A stretch of 64,000 nucleotides of DNA, from contig MGMF01000014.1 in NCBI GenBank assembly GCA_001796335.1, positions 71,982-135,981 on the forward strand, given 5' to 3'. Positions 44,520-52,564 of this stretch are shown in pieces (position 1 is the first letter of the stretch; every line of letters starts with the position of its first letter). The DNA comes from Chloroflexi bacterium GWB2_49_20 (GTDB lineage: Bacteria; Chloroflexota; Anaerolineae; Anaerolineales; Villigracilaceae). The notes beneath the pieces were generated by a model. It did no database searches. It was not told the origin of the DNA and saw only the letters and a list, made by a program, of their open reading frames with translations. A program made the position numbers and the translations under genes.

Positions 44520-47456
44520 TTAATTTTGCGCAATTTCCCGACGACCCTGCAGACGCATATACAACTTGGTGAGCTCTTCCGCAACAGCCGGGATGAGTGC
44601 CAATCCAAATACAATGCCCCATTCACGCAGGCTGAGGGAATGGGTATTAAAAATTGGCTGCAGGAAAGGAACGTTCACTACTAAAAAGACCAGTAATAAG
44701 GATGCCCCGACCGCGTACTGCATCCATTTGTTCGAGAATATCCCGATCCGGAACAAGGAGGTTCTCTCCGAGCGAACTGTATATGCTCGGAAAAGCTCAC
44801 ACAATGACAGCGTAATGAACGCCATTGTTTCTGCAGTCTGCACATCCACACCACGCCAGTCGTATTGGATCAAGTAAAGGAACGGGTTTGCACCCTGAGG
44901 CAGTACATCTCCGGCTTTCAAATGCCATACCAAACCAAGTCCAAAAGCCAATAACACGGCACTTGTCTGGGCGATGGTCTGGACGACCAGCCCCATGCCC
45001 ATCGCACGGTTGATGATCGGCTCTTTTTTGGCACGTGGTTTTTGTTCCATGATATCCGGGTCGCCTTTTTCCATCGCCAGGGCCAGGGCAGGTGCGCCAT
45101 CCGTGACCAGGTTAAGCCAGAGCAATTGGATGGCGGTGAGCGGTGCCGGTAAGCCTGCCAGGGTAGCCAGAAAGATGATCATGATCTCAGCCACATTACT
45201 GGAAAGCAGGTAATACACAAACTTGCGGATGTTGCTGTAGATCACGCGACCCTGTTCGACTGCAGACACAATACTGGCGTAGTTATCATCCGTCAGCACC
45301 ATGTCGGCTGTCTGTTTGGCCACATCTGTGCCGGTAATGCCCATAGCTACACCGATATCCGAGCGTTTGATGGCCGGGGCATCGTTAACCCCATCACCGG
45401 TCATAGCCACCACTTCGCCGTTGGCCTGCAATGCATCCACAATACGCATTTTGTGTTCGGGGGAAACACGGGCGAACACATCAGTATGCACCACTTCCTT
45501 TTGGAGCAGGTCATCACTCAGCCTGTCCAGGTCTGCGCCGGTCAACACCTTGTGCTGTGGACGTAATAAACCGATGGCCTCGGCAATTGCACGCGCCGTA
45601 TTGGGATAATCACCTGTGATCATGATTGTGCGAATACCAGCGCGACTGGCTTTCTCCAGCGCTGGTTTCACCTCCGTGCGTGCCGGGTCGATCATACCGA
45701 TCAGACCAACGAAAACCAGGTCTTCTTCCCATTCATCCGCCACATCCTGGGCCTCAGGTACTTCCCGAAAAGCCACTCCCAAAACACGCAAGGCAGCCTC
45801 GGTCATGTTGTCGTTGGCTTGCAAAATATTCCTGCGCATTTCATCGTCAAGCGGTTTGGGCTTATCTGACATGTCCTGATATTTTGAGCACAAGTCAAGC
45901 ACCACATCCGGGGCGCCTTTGACCGCCACCACATCCCAACCCTGTTTGTTATCATTGTAAAAAGGTGAGATATCCTCCGGTCGGGGTTCGTAAACATCAT
46001 GGATGGTGATCATGCGCTTGCGCTCGGAATCGAATGGCACCTCATCCAAACGCGGGTAGGCTGCTCCCAGGTCCACGTAGATTGCGCCTGCCTTGGCCGC
46101 TGCGATCAAAATGGAACCTTCAGTCGGGTCACCGATGATGCGATAGCTGAGTTCATTTCCTTCCACCGGCTCGAGCTGGGCATCATTATTGAGCGCACCC
46201 ACCCACAAAGCCGTTAAAACTGCCGGGTAATCTTTCAGATCGCTGGTTTTTCCATCCACCACGAATTCGCCACTGCGGGAGTACCCCGACCCGGTCACAT
46301 CCACAAACTTGCCATCCACCCACAAACGGGTGACAGTCATCTCGTTTTGTGTCAGGGTACCGGTCTTATCCGAGCAGATCACAGTTGCCGAACCGAGGGT
46401 TTCGACCGAAGACAACCTGCGGATGAGGGCGTGGCGGCGGATCATCTCACGCATCCCCAGCGCCAGGCTGATGGTCACCACTGCCGGAAGACCTTCCGGC
46501 ACGGCGGCAATTGCAAGGCTGACTGCCACCATAAATGTCTCAACCAGTTGTTCTTTGGCCACGGACAGATATGCCAGGATCCCTCCCCCGGCAGCCGTCA
46601 GCAGCCCCAGGTCTGTATTCTGGAAGATCGCCATCACAAATACCAGGGCACATACCAGCAGGGCTCCCACCCCCAGGGTCTTGCCCAGTTGTTCCAGACG
46701 GCGCTGCAATGGAGTTTCTTCATCTTCCACCTGCTGCAACATTTCTGCTATCAAGCCAAGTTGAGTGCTCATGCCTGTGCTGGTGACCACACCACGCCCG
46801 CGCCCATAACTGACCGTGGTACCCATGAAAGCGGTGTTCTTTCGATCTCCCAGCGGGATGTGCTCTTCAAGCTGCAGGGCTGCGTTCTTTTGAACTGCCA
46901 GAGATTCTCCGGTCAGGGCAGCTTCTTCGACCTTCAGGTTGAAGGCTTCGAGCAGACGCACATCTGCCGGCACAAAGTTTCCAGCTTCAAGAAAGACAAT
47001 ATCCCCGGGCACCAGCTCGCGTGAAGGCACCGTCATACGGTGCCCATCCCGCATCACCTGGGCTTCGGGAGCAGCCATTTTTTTCAATGCTGCAAATTCT
47101 TCTGCCGCGCGCCTCTCCTGAACGATCCCCAGGATGGCATTCAGCAATACGATCGCCATGATGGCGGAGGCATCAACCCACTCCCCCAGTAAAGCTGAAA
47201 TAATGGAGGCTAAGATCAACAGAATGACAATAAAACTATTAAATTGAGCCCAGAGCATTTCCAGGAATGTGACACGCCGTCCTTCCACCAACTGATTTGG
47301 TCCATAATGCTGCAACCGGTCAGCAACTTCTGCACCTGTCAACCCGTTTTCCTGGACTTTCAGATGCTCCAGGACTTCCTGCGATGTAAGGGCATGCCAG
47401 ACCATTTTTTCTTTTTTTGATTGCGGTTCACTTTCAAACGGATCACTGCTTGTCAT
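44520..47456 (-). CDS. PMR1/SERCA-type cation P-ATPase (predicted Mn2+/Ca2+ exporter)
   Basis: 978 aa P2-type ATPase. An N-terminal cation_ATPase_N region ([19 protein letters not shown]) is followed by TGES in the actuator, the phosphorylation motif [10 protein letters not shown] with Asp363, [10 protein letters not shown] in the P domain, and ten membrane helices. M4 has [12 protein letters not shown] and M6 [14 protein letters not shown], the ion-site motifs of SERCA/PMR1 pumps that move Ca2+ and Mn2+. The upstream yybP-ykoY riboswitch points to Mn2+ export, as for L. lactis YoaB. No start ambiguity. Confidence 0.92.
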   Translation of the reverse strand: MTSSDPFESEPQSKKEKMVWHALTSQEVLEHLKVQENGLTGAEVADRLQHYGPNQLVEGRRVTFLEMLWAQFNSFIVILLILASIISALLGEWVDASAIMAIVLLNAILGIVQERRAAEEFAALKKMAAPEAQVMRDGHRMTVPSRELVPGDIVFLEAGNFVPADVRLLEAFNLKVEEAALTGESLAVQKNAALQLEEHIPLGDRKNTAFMGTTVSYGRGRGVVTSTGMSTQLGLIAEMLQQVEDEETPLQRRLEQLGKTLGVGALLVCALVFVMAIFQNTDLGLLTAAGGGILAYLSVAKEQLVETFMVAVSLAIAAVPEGLPAVVTISLALGMREMIRRHALIRRLSSVETLGSATVICSDKTGTLTQNEMTVTRLWVDGKFVDVTGSGYSRSGEFVVDGKTSDLKDYPAVLTALWVGALNNDAQLEPVEGNELSYRIIGDPTEGSILIAAAKAGAIYVDLGAAYPRLDEVPFDSERKRMITIHDVYEPRPEDISPFYNDNKQGWDVVAVKGAPDVVLDLCSKYQDMSDKPKPLDDEMRRNILQANDNMTEAALRVLGVAFREVPEAQDVADEWEEDLVFVGLIGMIDPARTEVKPALEKASRAGIRTIMITGDYPNTARAIAEAIGLLRPQHKVLTGADLDRLSDDLLQKEVVHTDVFARVSPEHKMRIVDALQANGEVVAMTGDGVNDAPAIKRSDIGVAMGITGTDVAKQTADMVLTDDNYASIVSAVEQGRVIYSNIRKFVYYLLSSNVAEIMIIFLATLAGLPAPLTAIQLLWLNLVTDGAPALALAMEKGDPDIMEQKPRAKKEPIINRAMGMGLVVQTIAQTSAVLLAFGLGLVWHLKAGDVLPQGANPFLYLIQYDWRGVDVQTAETMAFITLSLCELFRAYTVRSERTSLFRIGIFSNKWMQYAVGASLLLVFLVVNVPFLQPIFNTHSLSLREWGIVFGLALIPAVAEELTKLYMRLQGRREIAQN

Positions 47457-47477
47457 TCTTCATCTCCACATCGAAAT

Positions 47478-47530
47478 TCTGTATCTTCTCAATAACGCGG
47501 GGCATCATCCTTCAATATAAAAAAGATAGG
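47478..47530. repeat. palindromic leader element, copy d
   Basis: TATCTTCTCAATAA at 47482-47495 and, opposite, AAAAAAGATAGG at 47520-47531, with a CGGGGCAT core between. Read in the direction of the ATPase gene, it ends TTATTGAGAAGATAC about 24 nt before the start codon. Confidence 0.45.
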
Positions 47531-47552
47531 TTATTCTCGCTTAATTTAAATT

Positions 47553-47585
47553 AAAAAGCAAGACCCCTCGATGGCGGTCTCGCTT
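47553..47585 (-). terminator. riboswitch-controlled terminator
   Basis: Minus strand: a 10-bp stem AAGCGAGACC / GGTCTTGCTT followed by TTTTT. Its 5' arm contains AGCGAGACC, which is also the 3' part of the Mn2+ aptamer, so the two structures exclude each other. Confidence 0.8.
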
Positions 47586-47674
47586 GCGCTTTTATGCGTT
47601 CAGGTTACCGGGAGGAATCCTCCGTGCTGACGATAACCCGTCCTGCCTGGGGGCAGGTGCTACTCCCCGACAAC
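47568..47674 (-). promoter_or_regulatory. yybP-ykoY (manganese) riboswitch
   Basis: The minus-strand RNA shows the aptamer's conserved loops: GGGGAGTAGC (47668-47659), then a hairpin with ACCTGCC/GGCAGG arms, ATCGTCA in the second loop (about 47634-47628), and AGCGAGACC before the closing helix, corresponding to AGCAAGACC in the L. lactis yoaB aptamer. The terminator overlaps its 3' part, so Mn2+ binding would favour read-through into the P-ATPase gene. Confidence 0.8.
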
Positions 47675-47684
47675 TAAATTATTA

Positions 47685-47713
47685 AATCTATTTTCCATTC
47701 CAAGCCCACTCAA
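47685..47713 (-). promoter_or_regulatory. possible promoter for riboswitch and ATPase
   Basis: TTGAGT (47708-47713) and TAGATT (47685-47690) with a 17-nt spacer on the minus strand, just upstream of the riboswitch and after tRNA-Leu. Confidence 0.4.
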
Positions 47714-47725
47714 GGGCTGTTATAA

Positions 47726-47807
47726 TGCCGAAGGTGGGAATCGAACCCACAATCCCAAGGGAACACGAGTTTGAGTCGTGCGCGTATGCCAGTTCCGCCA
47801 CTCCGGC
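47726..47807 (-). tRNA. tRNA-Leu (anticodon CAA)
   Basis: 82 nt. The acceptor stem GCCGGAG pairs with CTTCGGC, the discriminator is A, the anticodon loop CTCAAAC gives anticodon CAA (reads UUG), the variable arm is long as expected for Leu, and the T-arm has GGTTCGAATCC. CCA is not encoded. The ychF-like gene's upstream open frame overlaps it and is discarded. Confidence 0.95.
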
Positions 47808-47817
47808 GAGCGCTCAA

Positions 47818-47846
47818 AGTATACACACTCACGGTTATAAGGTCAA
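47818..47846 (-). promoter_or_regulatory. tRNA-Leu promoter
   Basis: TTGACC (47841-47846) and TATACT (47818-47823), 17-nt spacer, minus strand, about 11 nt before the tRNA 5' end. The -35 box lies within the Shine-Dalgarno region of the divergent ychF-like gene. Confidence 0.75.
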
Positions 47847-47847
47847 G

Positions 47848-48912
47848 ATGAAACTAGGAATAATAGGTTTACCTCAATCTGGAAAGACTACCATTTTCAA
47901 TGCGCTCACTGGCACAAATACACCACCCACTGCCAGTGCCGGTCGCATTGAAGTCCATACGGCAGTGGTGGATGTACCCGACCCGCGCATAGATACGCTC
48001 TCGGCCATGTTCAAACCCAGGAAAACCATGTACGCCAAAGTAACTTATGCAGATATCGCCGGGTTGGAAAGCGGGGCTGCAAAAAGCGGCATCTCGGGAA
48101 CTCTCCTGAACCAGTTAACCCAGATGGACGGCTTTCTGCACGTTTTACGCTGTTTCGATGACGAAAACATCCCGCATCCATCTGGAAACGTGGACCCGGA
48201 ACGCGACCTGAACGCCATGGAAAGCGAATTGCTCTTGAACGACATGATCGCGGTCGAGCGCAAGCTGGAGCGGCTGAAAGATGAACGCAAAAAAGGTGGC
48301 ACAGATAAGGTGCTGAATGAACGCCAGACCACCCTGTTTGAGCGTTTATTTGATATCCTGTCTCAAGAGACCCCGTTGAGAGATGCTGAAATATCAACGG
48401 AAGATGAAAAACAGCTGTCCGGGTTTGGCTTGCTGACACGCAAACCGATGTTGATCCTGCTCAACCTGGGTGAAGGACAAACTGCACCGCTTATTCAGCC
48501 TGCCCACCCTTGCAGCCAGGTCTCCCTGCAGGGCAAGCTGGAGATGGAGATCGCCCAACTGCCCCCTGAAGATGCCAGCGTATTCATGGCGGAATATAAT
48601 ATCGAAGAGCCCAGCCTGAACCGCATGATCCGACTATCTTACGATTTACTCAACCAACAATCTTTCTTCACAGTTGGCGAAGATGAAGTACGCGCCTGGA
48701 CGGTGAGGTGCGGCGCAACTGCCCACCAGGCAGCCGGAGAAATCCATTCCGACCTGCAGAAGGGATTCATCCGGGCAGAAGTGGTGACTTACAACGACCT
48801 TGTCAGCCTGGGCGGGATGGCTGAAGCCCGCGCAAAGGGCAAGCTGCGCCTGGAGGGCAAGGATTATATTGTTCAGGACGGTGAGATTATGCACGTCAGG
48901 TTTAATGTCTGA
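47848..48912 (+). CDS. YchF/Obg-family GTPase-like protein
   Basis: 354 aa. G1 GLPQSGKTTIFNAL, then DIAGLESGAAKSG in the G3 position, and LLNLGE, where YchF has its N(x)xE motif that allows ATP binding. A coiled-coil segment lies near 135-180, and the C-terminal 85 residues form the TGS/DUF933-like domain with VRAWTVRCGATAHQAAGEIHSD and GKLRLEGKDYIVQDGEIM. It is divergent from typical YchF, which has GLPNVGKST. The ATG at 47848 with AAGG ahead is used, as the longer frame runs through the tRNA. Confidence 0.85.
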   Translation: MKLGIIGLPQSGKTTIFNALTGTNTPPTASAGRIEVHTAVVDVPDPRIDTLSAMFKPRKTMYAKVTYADIAGLESGAAKSGISGTLLNQLTQMDGFLHVLRCFDDENIPHPSGNVDPERDLNAMESELLLNDMIAVERKLERLKDERKKGGTDKVLNERQTTLFERLFDILSQETPLRDAEISTEDEKQLSGFGLLTRKPMLILLNLGEGQTAPLIQPAHPCSQVSLQGKLEMEIAQLPPEDASVFMAEYNIEEPSLNRMIRLSYDLLNQQSFFTVGEDEVRAWTVRCGATAHQAAGEIHSDLQKGFIRAEVVTYNDLVSLGGMAEARAKGKLRLEGKDYIVQDGEIMHVRFNV

Positions 48913-48926
48913 CGTGCATTATTCAA

Positions 48927-49307
48927 TCAGGTTTCATACCCGGCTGGGGTTTCTTCAATGGAAAACCCTGTGTCTTCCTCAGGTTTTCGATCCAACATTT
49001 GCATGGACTGGGCAACCACCTTGGTGAAATATTTGGTTTCACCCTTATCATCATATTTATCTGTCTTCAGGCGGCCTTCCAGGAAGACAAGGCTGCCTTT
49101 GTGCAGAAATTGCTGGCAAACCTCGCCCAATCTTTCCCAGACTTCGATATTGAACCAATCGGTGGATTCTTTGAACTCACCGCCAGATTTCCAGCGGTTG
49201 CTGACAGCCAGGCTGAATGAAACCACCTGTTTGCCTGTAGGAGTAAAACGCGCTTCGGGGTCTTTTCCAAGACGGCCAATAAGTTGGACGCGGTTCAAAG
49301 CAGGCAT
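48927..49307 (-). CDS. ssb: single-stranded DNA-binding protein
   Basis: 126 aa OB-fold protein. Seen: ALNRVQLIGRLGKDPEARFT, VVSFSLAVSNRW, and FNIEVWERLGEVCQQFLHKG with FLEGRLKTDKY. The tail is short and ends EETPAGYET, without the DDDIPF-type acidic tip that recruits partners in most bacterial SSBs. GGAG lies before the ATG. It lies 14 nt after the 65-aa gene. Confidence 0.92.
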   Translation of the reverse strand: MPALNRVQLIGRLGKDPEARFTPTGKQVVSFSLAVSNRWKSGGEFKESTDWFNIEVWERLGEVCQQFLHKGSLVFLEGRLKTDKYDDKGETKYFTKVVAQSMQMLDRKPEEDTGFSIEETPAGYET

Positions 49308-49321
49308 CGGGAGTCTCCAGC

Positions 49322-49519
49322 TTACTTGTTCTTAAGAACCGGCAAACCGGATTTCATTTCAATAACTAACTTCCCAGCAGGTACTGCATCCAACGCCAGG
49401 GCGGGTTTAAGCTCGCCGGAGAAGTAATAGAGAATTGTATCTTTACCGCTGGAGCGCGTAATTTTCTTGCTGTGGAGATAATACTTCTTGCCTTTTGAAT
49501 TGGTGAACATGTAAGCCAT
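49322..49519 (-). CDS. 65-aa conserved hypothetical protein
   Basis: Basic small protein: KGKKYYLHSKKITRSSGK, YYFSGELKPALALDAVPAGK. It resembles a family of short proteins with the KYYLHSK...ALDAVPAGY pattern found in archaea and several bacteria, function unknown. AGGAGG precedes the ATG. Cotranscribed with ssb. Confidence 0.7.
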   Translation of the reverse strand: MAYMFTNSKGKKYYLHSKKITRSSGKDTILYYFSGELKPALALDAVPAGKLVIEMKSGLPVLKNK

Positions 49520-49558
49520 TAAAACCTCCTTCTTTCATAAAAAGAACACGTTATTAGT

Positions 49559-49586
49559 AGTGTATCAAGTATTCTGGATTTGTCAA
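49559..49586 (-). promoter_or_regulatory. promoter of 65-aa gene and ssb
   Basis: TTGACA (49581-49586) and TACACT (49559-49564) with a 16-nt spacer on the minus strand, about 40 nt before the ATG. The rest of the 49520-49873 gap is AT-rich and includes TATAAT near 49740 that may serve panC. Confidence 0.6.
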
Positions 49587-49873
49587 TCATGAGCCAAACA
49601 CATTTTTTGAAGTTAATTTTCAATTTTTGAAACTTAAACACAACCAAGTGGTTGAATTATTCACACCTTATTGCCATGCATGTTTTTTAACCATATACTG
49701 AGAACGAGTTCGGCATTTAATACACGCTTTACTGCTTGTTGTATAATTCTCTGGACTTTCTTTTAAAGAATTATTTTCATAATATTCTGTCTATGCTTAG
49801 CGGGCATCGCAGCCATTATAATTATGGTCAGAGCTAGAGACTTTTATAATTGAACCATATGGAGTTTTTCGTA

Positions 49874-50722
49874 ATGAAATCCCCAAAAATAATTACCGTC
49901 ACCAGCCTGTCAGAATTACGCAATGCCCGGGCAACGTTGCCCGAACCTATCGGGCTGGTGCCTACCATGGGTTTCCTGCACGCAGGTCACCTATCACTTG
50001 TCCGACAGGCTCGCCAGGATTGTGCCAGCGTGGTGGTCAGCATTTTCGTCAACCCAGTCCAGTTCGGTCCAGCAGAGGACCTCTCGAAATACCCGCGTGA
50101 CCTGCAGAGGGATCTGCAGTTACTTACCTCTGCGGGAGTGGACCTGGTATGGACCCCTACTCCTCGGGAGATGTACCCGGACGGCTACCAAACCTGGATC
50201 TCACTGGATGAGCTGGTCAAACCGCTCGAAGGCGCCATGCGCCCCGGGCATTTCAGAGGCGTGGCAACCGTAGTCGGCAAGTTATTCAATTGTGTTCAAC
50301 CTCAAAAGGCGTATTTTGGTCAAAAGGATGCCCAACAGGCAGCTGTCATCCGGCGTATGACTAACGATTTGAATTTCCCCGTTGAGATAATCATCTGCCC
50401 CATTGTGCGCGCAGATGACGGCCTGGCAATGTCCAGCCGCAATGTCTACCTGAATGCCGAGGAGAGGCAGGCAGCCACGGTGCTTTATCGCTCACTGAAT
50501 GCTGCCCGGGCAGCTTTTGATAAGGGGGAACGGGATGCCAACACTCTACGCCGGATAATGACAGACACTATCAACTCCGAGCCTTTGGCCAGTCTGCAAT
50601 ATGTTTCCTGTGCGAATTATGATACGCTTATTGAACTGGAAGCTATAACCGGCAAGTCACTGCTTTCCATGGCAGTGTTCCTGGGGAAAACCAGGTTGAT
50701 CGACAATATGGTGTTGGGATAA
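49874..50722 (+). CDS. panC: pantothenate synthetase
   Basis: 282 aa. It joins pantoate and beta-alanine with ATP hydrolysis. Seen: LVPTMGFLHAGHLSLVR, VVVSIFVNPVQFGPAEDLSKYPR with the HIGH-like and FVNP motifs, QKDAQQAAVIRRM and MSSRNVYL. GGAG lies 9 nt before the ATG at 49874; upstream in-frame starts are less likely. It is separate from panBE at 15-17 kb. Confidence 0.95.
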   Translation: MKSPKIITVTSLSELRNARATLPEPIGLVPTMGFLHAGHLSLVRQARQDCASVVVSIFVNPVQFGPAEDLSKYPRDLQRDLQLLTSAGVDLVWTPTPREMYPDGYQTWISLDELVKPLEGAMRPGHFRGVATVVGKLFNCVQPQKAYFGQKDAQQAAVIRRMTNDLNFPVEIIICPIVRADDGLAMSSRNVYLNAEERQAATVLYRSLNAARAAFDKGERDANTLRRIMTDTINSEPLASLQYVSCANYDTLIELEAITGKSLLSMAVFLGKTRLIDNMVLG

Positions 50723-50731
50723 ACACTCCGG

Positions 50732-50995
50732 TTAGATCTGGGTATAGTTTTCCACCGGCACCACAAACACAGTGGTCTGCGTCTCATCGCTATCAGACGG
50801 TGCAGTCTTTGCGCGCATCACCTGAATGGCAACCTCAACGCGGTCATCTTCCACACCCACCAATAATGTAACCACACCGCGACGCAGCCAGCCGCCGGTG
50901 GAAGCGATCCGTGTAACCCGAAAATTATCAACGGTCAGAGCCTGAGTTACGTTGTCCGCATCTGAATCCCGCAAAATGGCAATGATCATTTTCAT
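50732..50995 (-). CDS. short DarA/PstA-like (PII-like) signal protein
   Basis: 87 aa of the cyclic-di-AMP receptor DarA (DUF970) type. Seen: NFRVTRIASTGGWLRRG (residues 24-40) and TLLVGVED, the nucleotide-binding segments of DarA, and a C-terminal TTVFVVPVENYTQI strand. It lacks the long B-loop and the GGAT strand of B. subtilis DarA. GAGGAG precedes the ATG. It starts 1 nt after the stop of the long-form gene, so they form a pair. Ligand binding is inferred from family resemblance only. Confidence 0.8.
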   Translation of the reverse strand: MKMIIAILRDSDADNVTQALTVDNFRVTRIASTGGWLRRGVVTLLVGVEDDRVEVAIQVMRAKTAPSDSDETQTTVFVVPVENYTQI

Positions 50996-50996
50996 C

Positions 50997-51335
50997 TTAA
51001 AACTCCTCAAATCGATCCACCGGTAAGGTGAAGATCGTTGCCCCACCCACGGTGATGGGTATGGGGGAAGGTAGCGGCAGGGGAGAGCCTTCCAAAGGTA
51101 TGGCAAGATATTCCACACGTTGATGACAGGATTTGCTCAGGGCTTTGATGACGGTCTCTTCCTGGTCATCGGGCAATCCGACTACCAGCGTGGCATTACG
51201 TCTTCCCAGGAAACCCCCACTGCTGACCATGTGTATGGCTGGGACATCCATCTCTTTAAGAGTATGCAAGGCCAGATCCAGGTCTTGGTCCTGAACCACA
51301 GCCATCATCAGTCGGCGAATATTGGCATATTTCAT
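50997..51335 (-). CDS. long DarA/PstA-like (PII-like) signal protein
   Basis: 112 aa. It has a ferredoxin-like fold with VSSGGFLGRRNATLVVGLPD (residues 38-57) and a C-terminal PIPITVGGATIFTLPVDRFE, which closely matches the end of B. subtilis DarA. The nearest relative in the window is the C-terminal domain of the antiporter at 55.2 kb, which is clearly homologous along its whole length. ATG at 51335, with GGAG upstream; a GTG two codons earlier is possible. Paired with the short form. Confidence 0.8.
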   Translation of the reverse strand: MKYANIRRLMMAVVQDQDLDLALHTLKEMDVPAIHMVSSGGFLGRRNATLVVGLPDDQEETVIKALSKSCHQRVEYLAIPLEGSPLPLPSPIPITVGGATIFTLPVDRFEEF

Positions 51336-51393
51336 AGTCACAACTCCGTTGTTGTGGAGACAAGGGGGATGGTCACTTATGGAACTATCCGGC

Positions 51394-51423
51394 TTTATTG
51401 TACCATCTCATAATTATTCAAAT
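51394..51423. repeat. 30-nt sequence shared with the end of the second DarA module
   Basis: TTTATTGTACCATCT followed by nearly identical bases is repeated at 54872-54901, where it includes the stop codon of the short DarA-like gene; 26 or 27 of 30 bases agree. Here it lies just upstream of the long DarA-like gene and may be the remnant of a lost gene copy. Confidence 0.6.
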
Positions 51424-51457
51424 CAATCAATATCACACTCATCGATTTCTTTGCGAA

Positions 51458-52564
51458 TTATTCCAATGAGCCTTCGTTTACATAACGAGTTAATTCGCAT
51501 ACGCTCAAAGCGCTGATGCCCAGCTTGTCCACCGTCCGGCCGCGTTTCCAGTAATCGGTGCGATGGACGATGCAGGCCAGGCGGATGATACTATCCATGC
51601 CTCGAACCGAGACTCCAAAACGTTCCCCCAGCGATGCAATGGGGACCATACTCATCGGCACATCCTCGAAAATATACCGGTGGCTGAGAGTGGCAGGAGC
51701 TTTGATGCCATAATAACCTGGCTGGTTGTGAATGGCCTCATGCAAATCTTCTCCAGTTGTATCATAAGCCATTTTGAGCCATTCCAAACCGGTTCGGGCG
51801 CGAATCCCAAGAGATGACGCCACAGTCACACGTTCGCGGTCCAACACTTCCAAAACACGCGCAACAGAAGGGGTTACTCCATCAATATAAAATTGATAAT
51901 CGCCATGCGTGGCTTCGATCCATCCGGCATTCAGGAGGGTTAAGGCTGGATGAAAGATCGCACCCATATTATTCATCCCGGTGTTCAGTACATTTACACC
52001 ATCTATGTATTGTGGGTAGATCGGATTTATGGCATCCAATACCCGCTCGTTGCGAATAGCAGGGAGGGCAGCCAGTGGAACCGCTTCTTTGATCCGGAAG
52101 ATGCGCGCCTGGGCCGGGCCGTCCGAGCGGCTGGCATAAATAAAGGTTTCTGCTTCTGCAATGGTGACATCCGCCGTACAGCCCTCAGCTCGAAGTACTT
52201 TGGCAAATTCCAGCGCGCCACCTGTTCGCCCCGGATGCAGAATGATGATCTGTCCATTCCTGAGATGCCTGGTTGCAGTTTTTGCAATATCAGCATGCGC
52301 TGAGGATGGCACAACAACCATGATCACCTGGGCTTTCTTTAGCGCCTCGCCCATATCCGATGTCACATTGGCAAGCTTGCCAAATCCATGTGGGCCATCT
52401 TCAGCGCTTTCCAACTCTATACCGCCGCGCTTTTTTATCACGCTGATATGGTCGAAGGTGCGGTTATAAAGCGTGACCTTAAGACCCATAAGTGCGAGGT
52501 GAGCTGCCATAGCCTTACCGCCATGACCGGCGCCAATGACCGTATATTTCTCGGGAGTATTCAT
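51458..52564 (-). CDS. NAD/NADP octopine/nopaline dehydrogenase-family protein
   Basis: 368 aa. The N-terminal Rossmann domain has VIGAGHGGKAMAAHLALMG and PSSAHADIAK. The C-terminal helical domain includes NTGMNNMGAIFHPALTLLNAG, which matches the opine dehydrogenase catalytic region (N...H), and EDVPMSMVPIASLGE. Family members reductively couple an amino acid with a 2-oxo acid or reduce related keto/imino compounds. The ATG overlaps the stop of the B12-binding gene by 4 nt, so the two probably act in one pathway. Substrate unknown. Confidence 0.85.
   Translation of the reverse strand: MNTPEKYTVIGAGHGGKAMAAHLALMGLKVTLYNRTFDHISVIKKRGGIELESAEDGPHGFGKLANVTSDMGEALKKAQVIMVVVPSSAHADIAKTATRHLRNGQIIILHPGRTGGALEFAKVLRAEGCTADVTIAEAETFIYASRSDGPAQARIFRIKEAVPLAALPAIRNERVLDAINPIYPQYIDGVNVLNTGMNNMGAIFHPALTLLNAGWIEATHGDYQFYIDGVTPSVARVLEVLDRERVTVASSLGIRARTGLEWLKMAYDTTGEDLHEAIHNQPGYYGIKAPATLSHRYIFEDVPMSMVPIASLGERFGVSVRGMDSIIRLACIVHRTDYWKRGRTVDKLGISALSVCELTRYVNEGSLE

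Noticed and set aside
47586-47674. T-box or tRNA-like structure upstream of the P-ATPase
   Set aside because: No T-box sequence (TGGNACCGCG) or tRNA arms; conserved loops fit the yybP-ykoY motif instead.
47725-47847. Longer start for the ychF-like gene
   Set aside because: The added 41 codons run across tRNA-Leu on the other strand, and the ATG at 47848 gives the expected N-terminus of the family.
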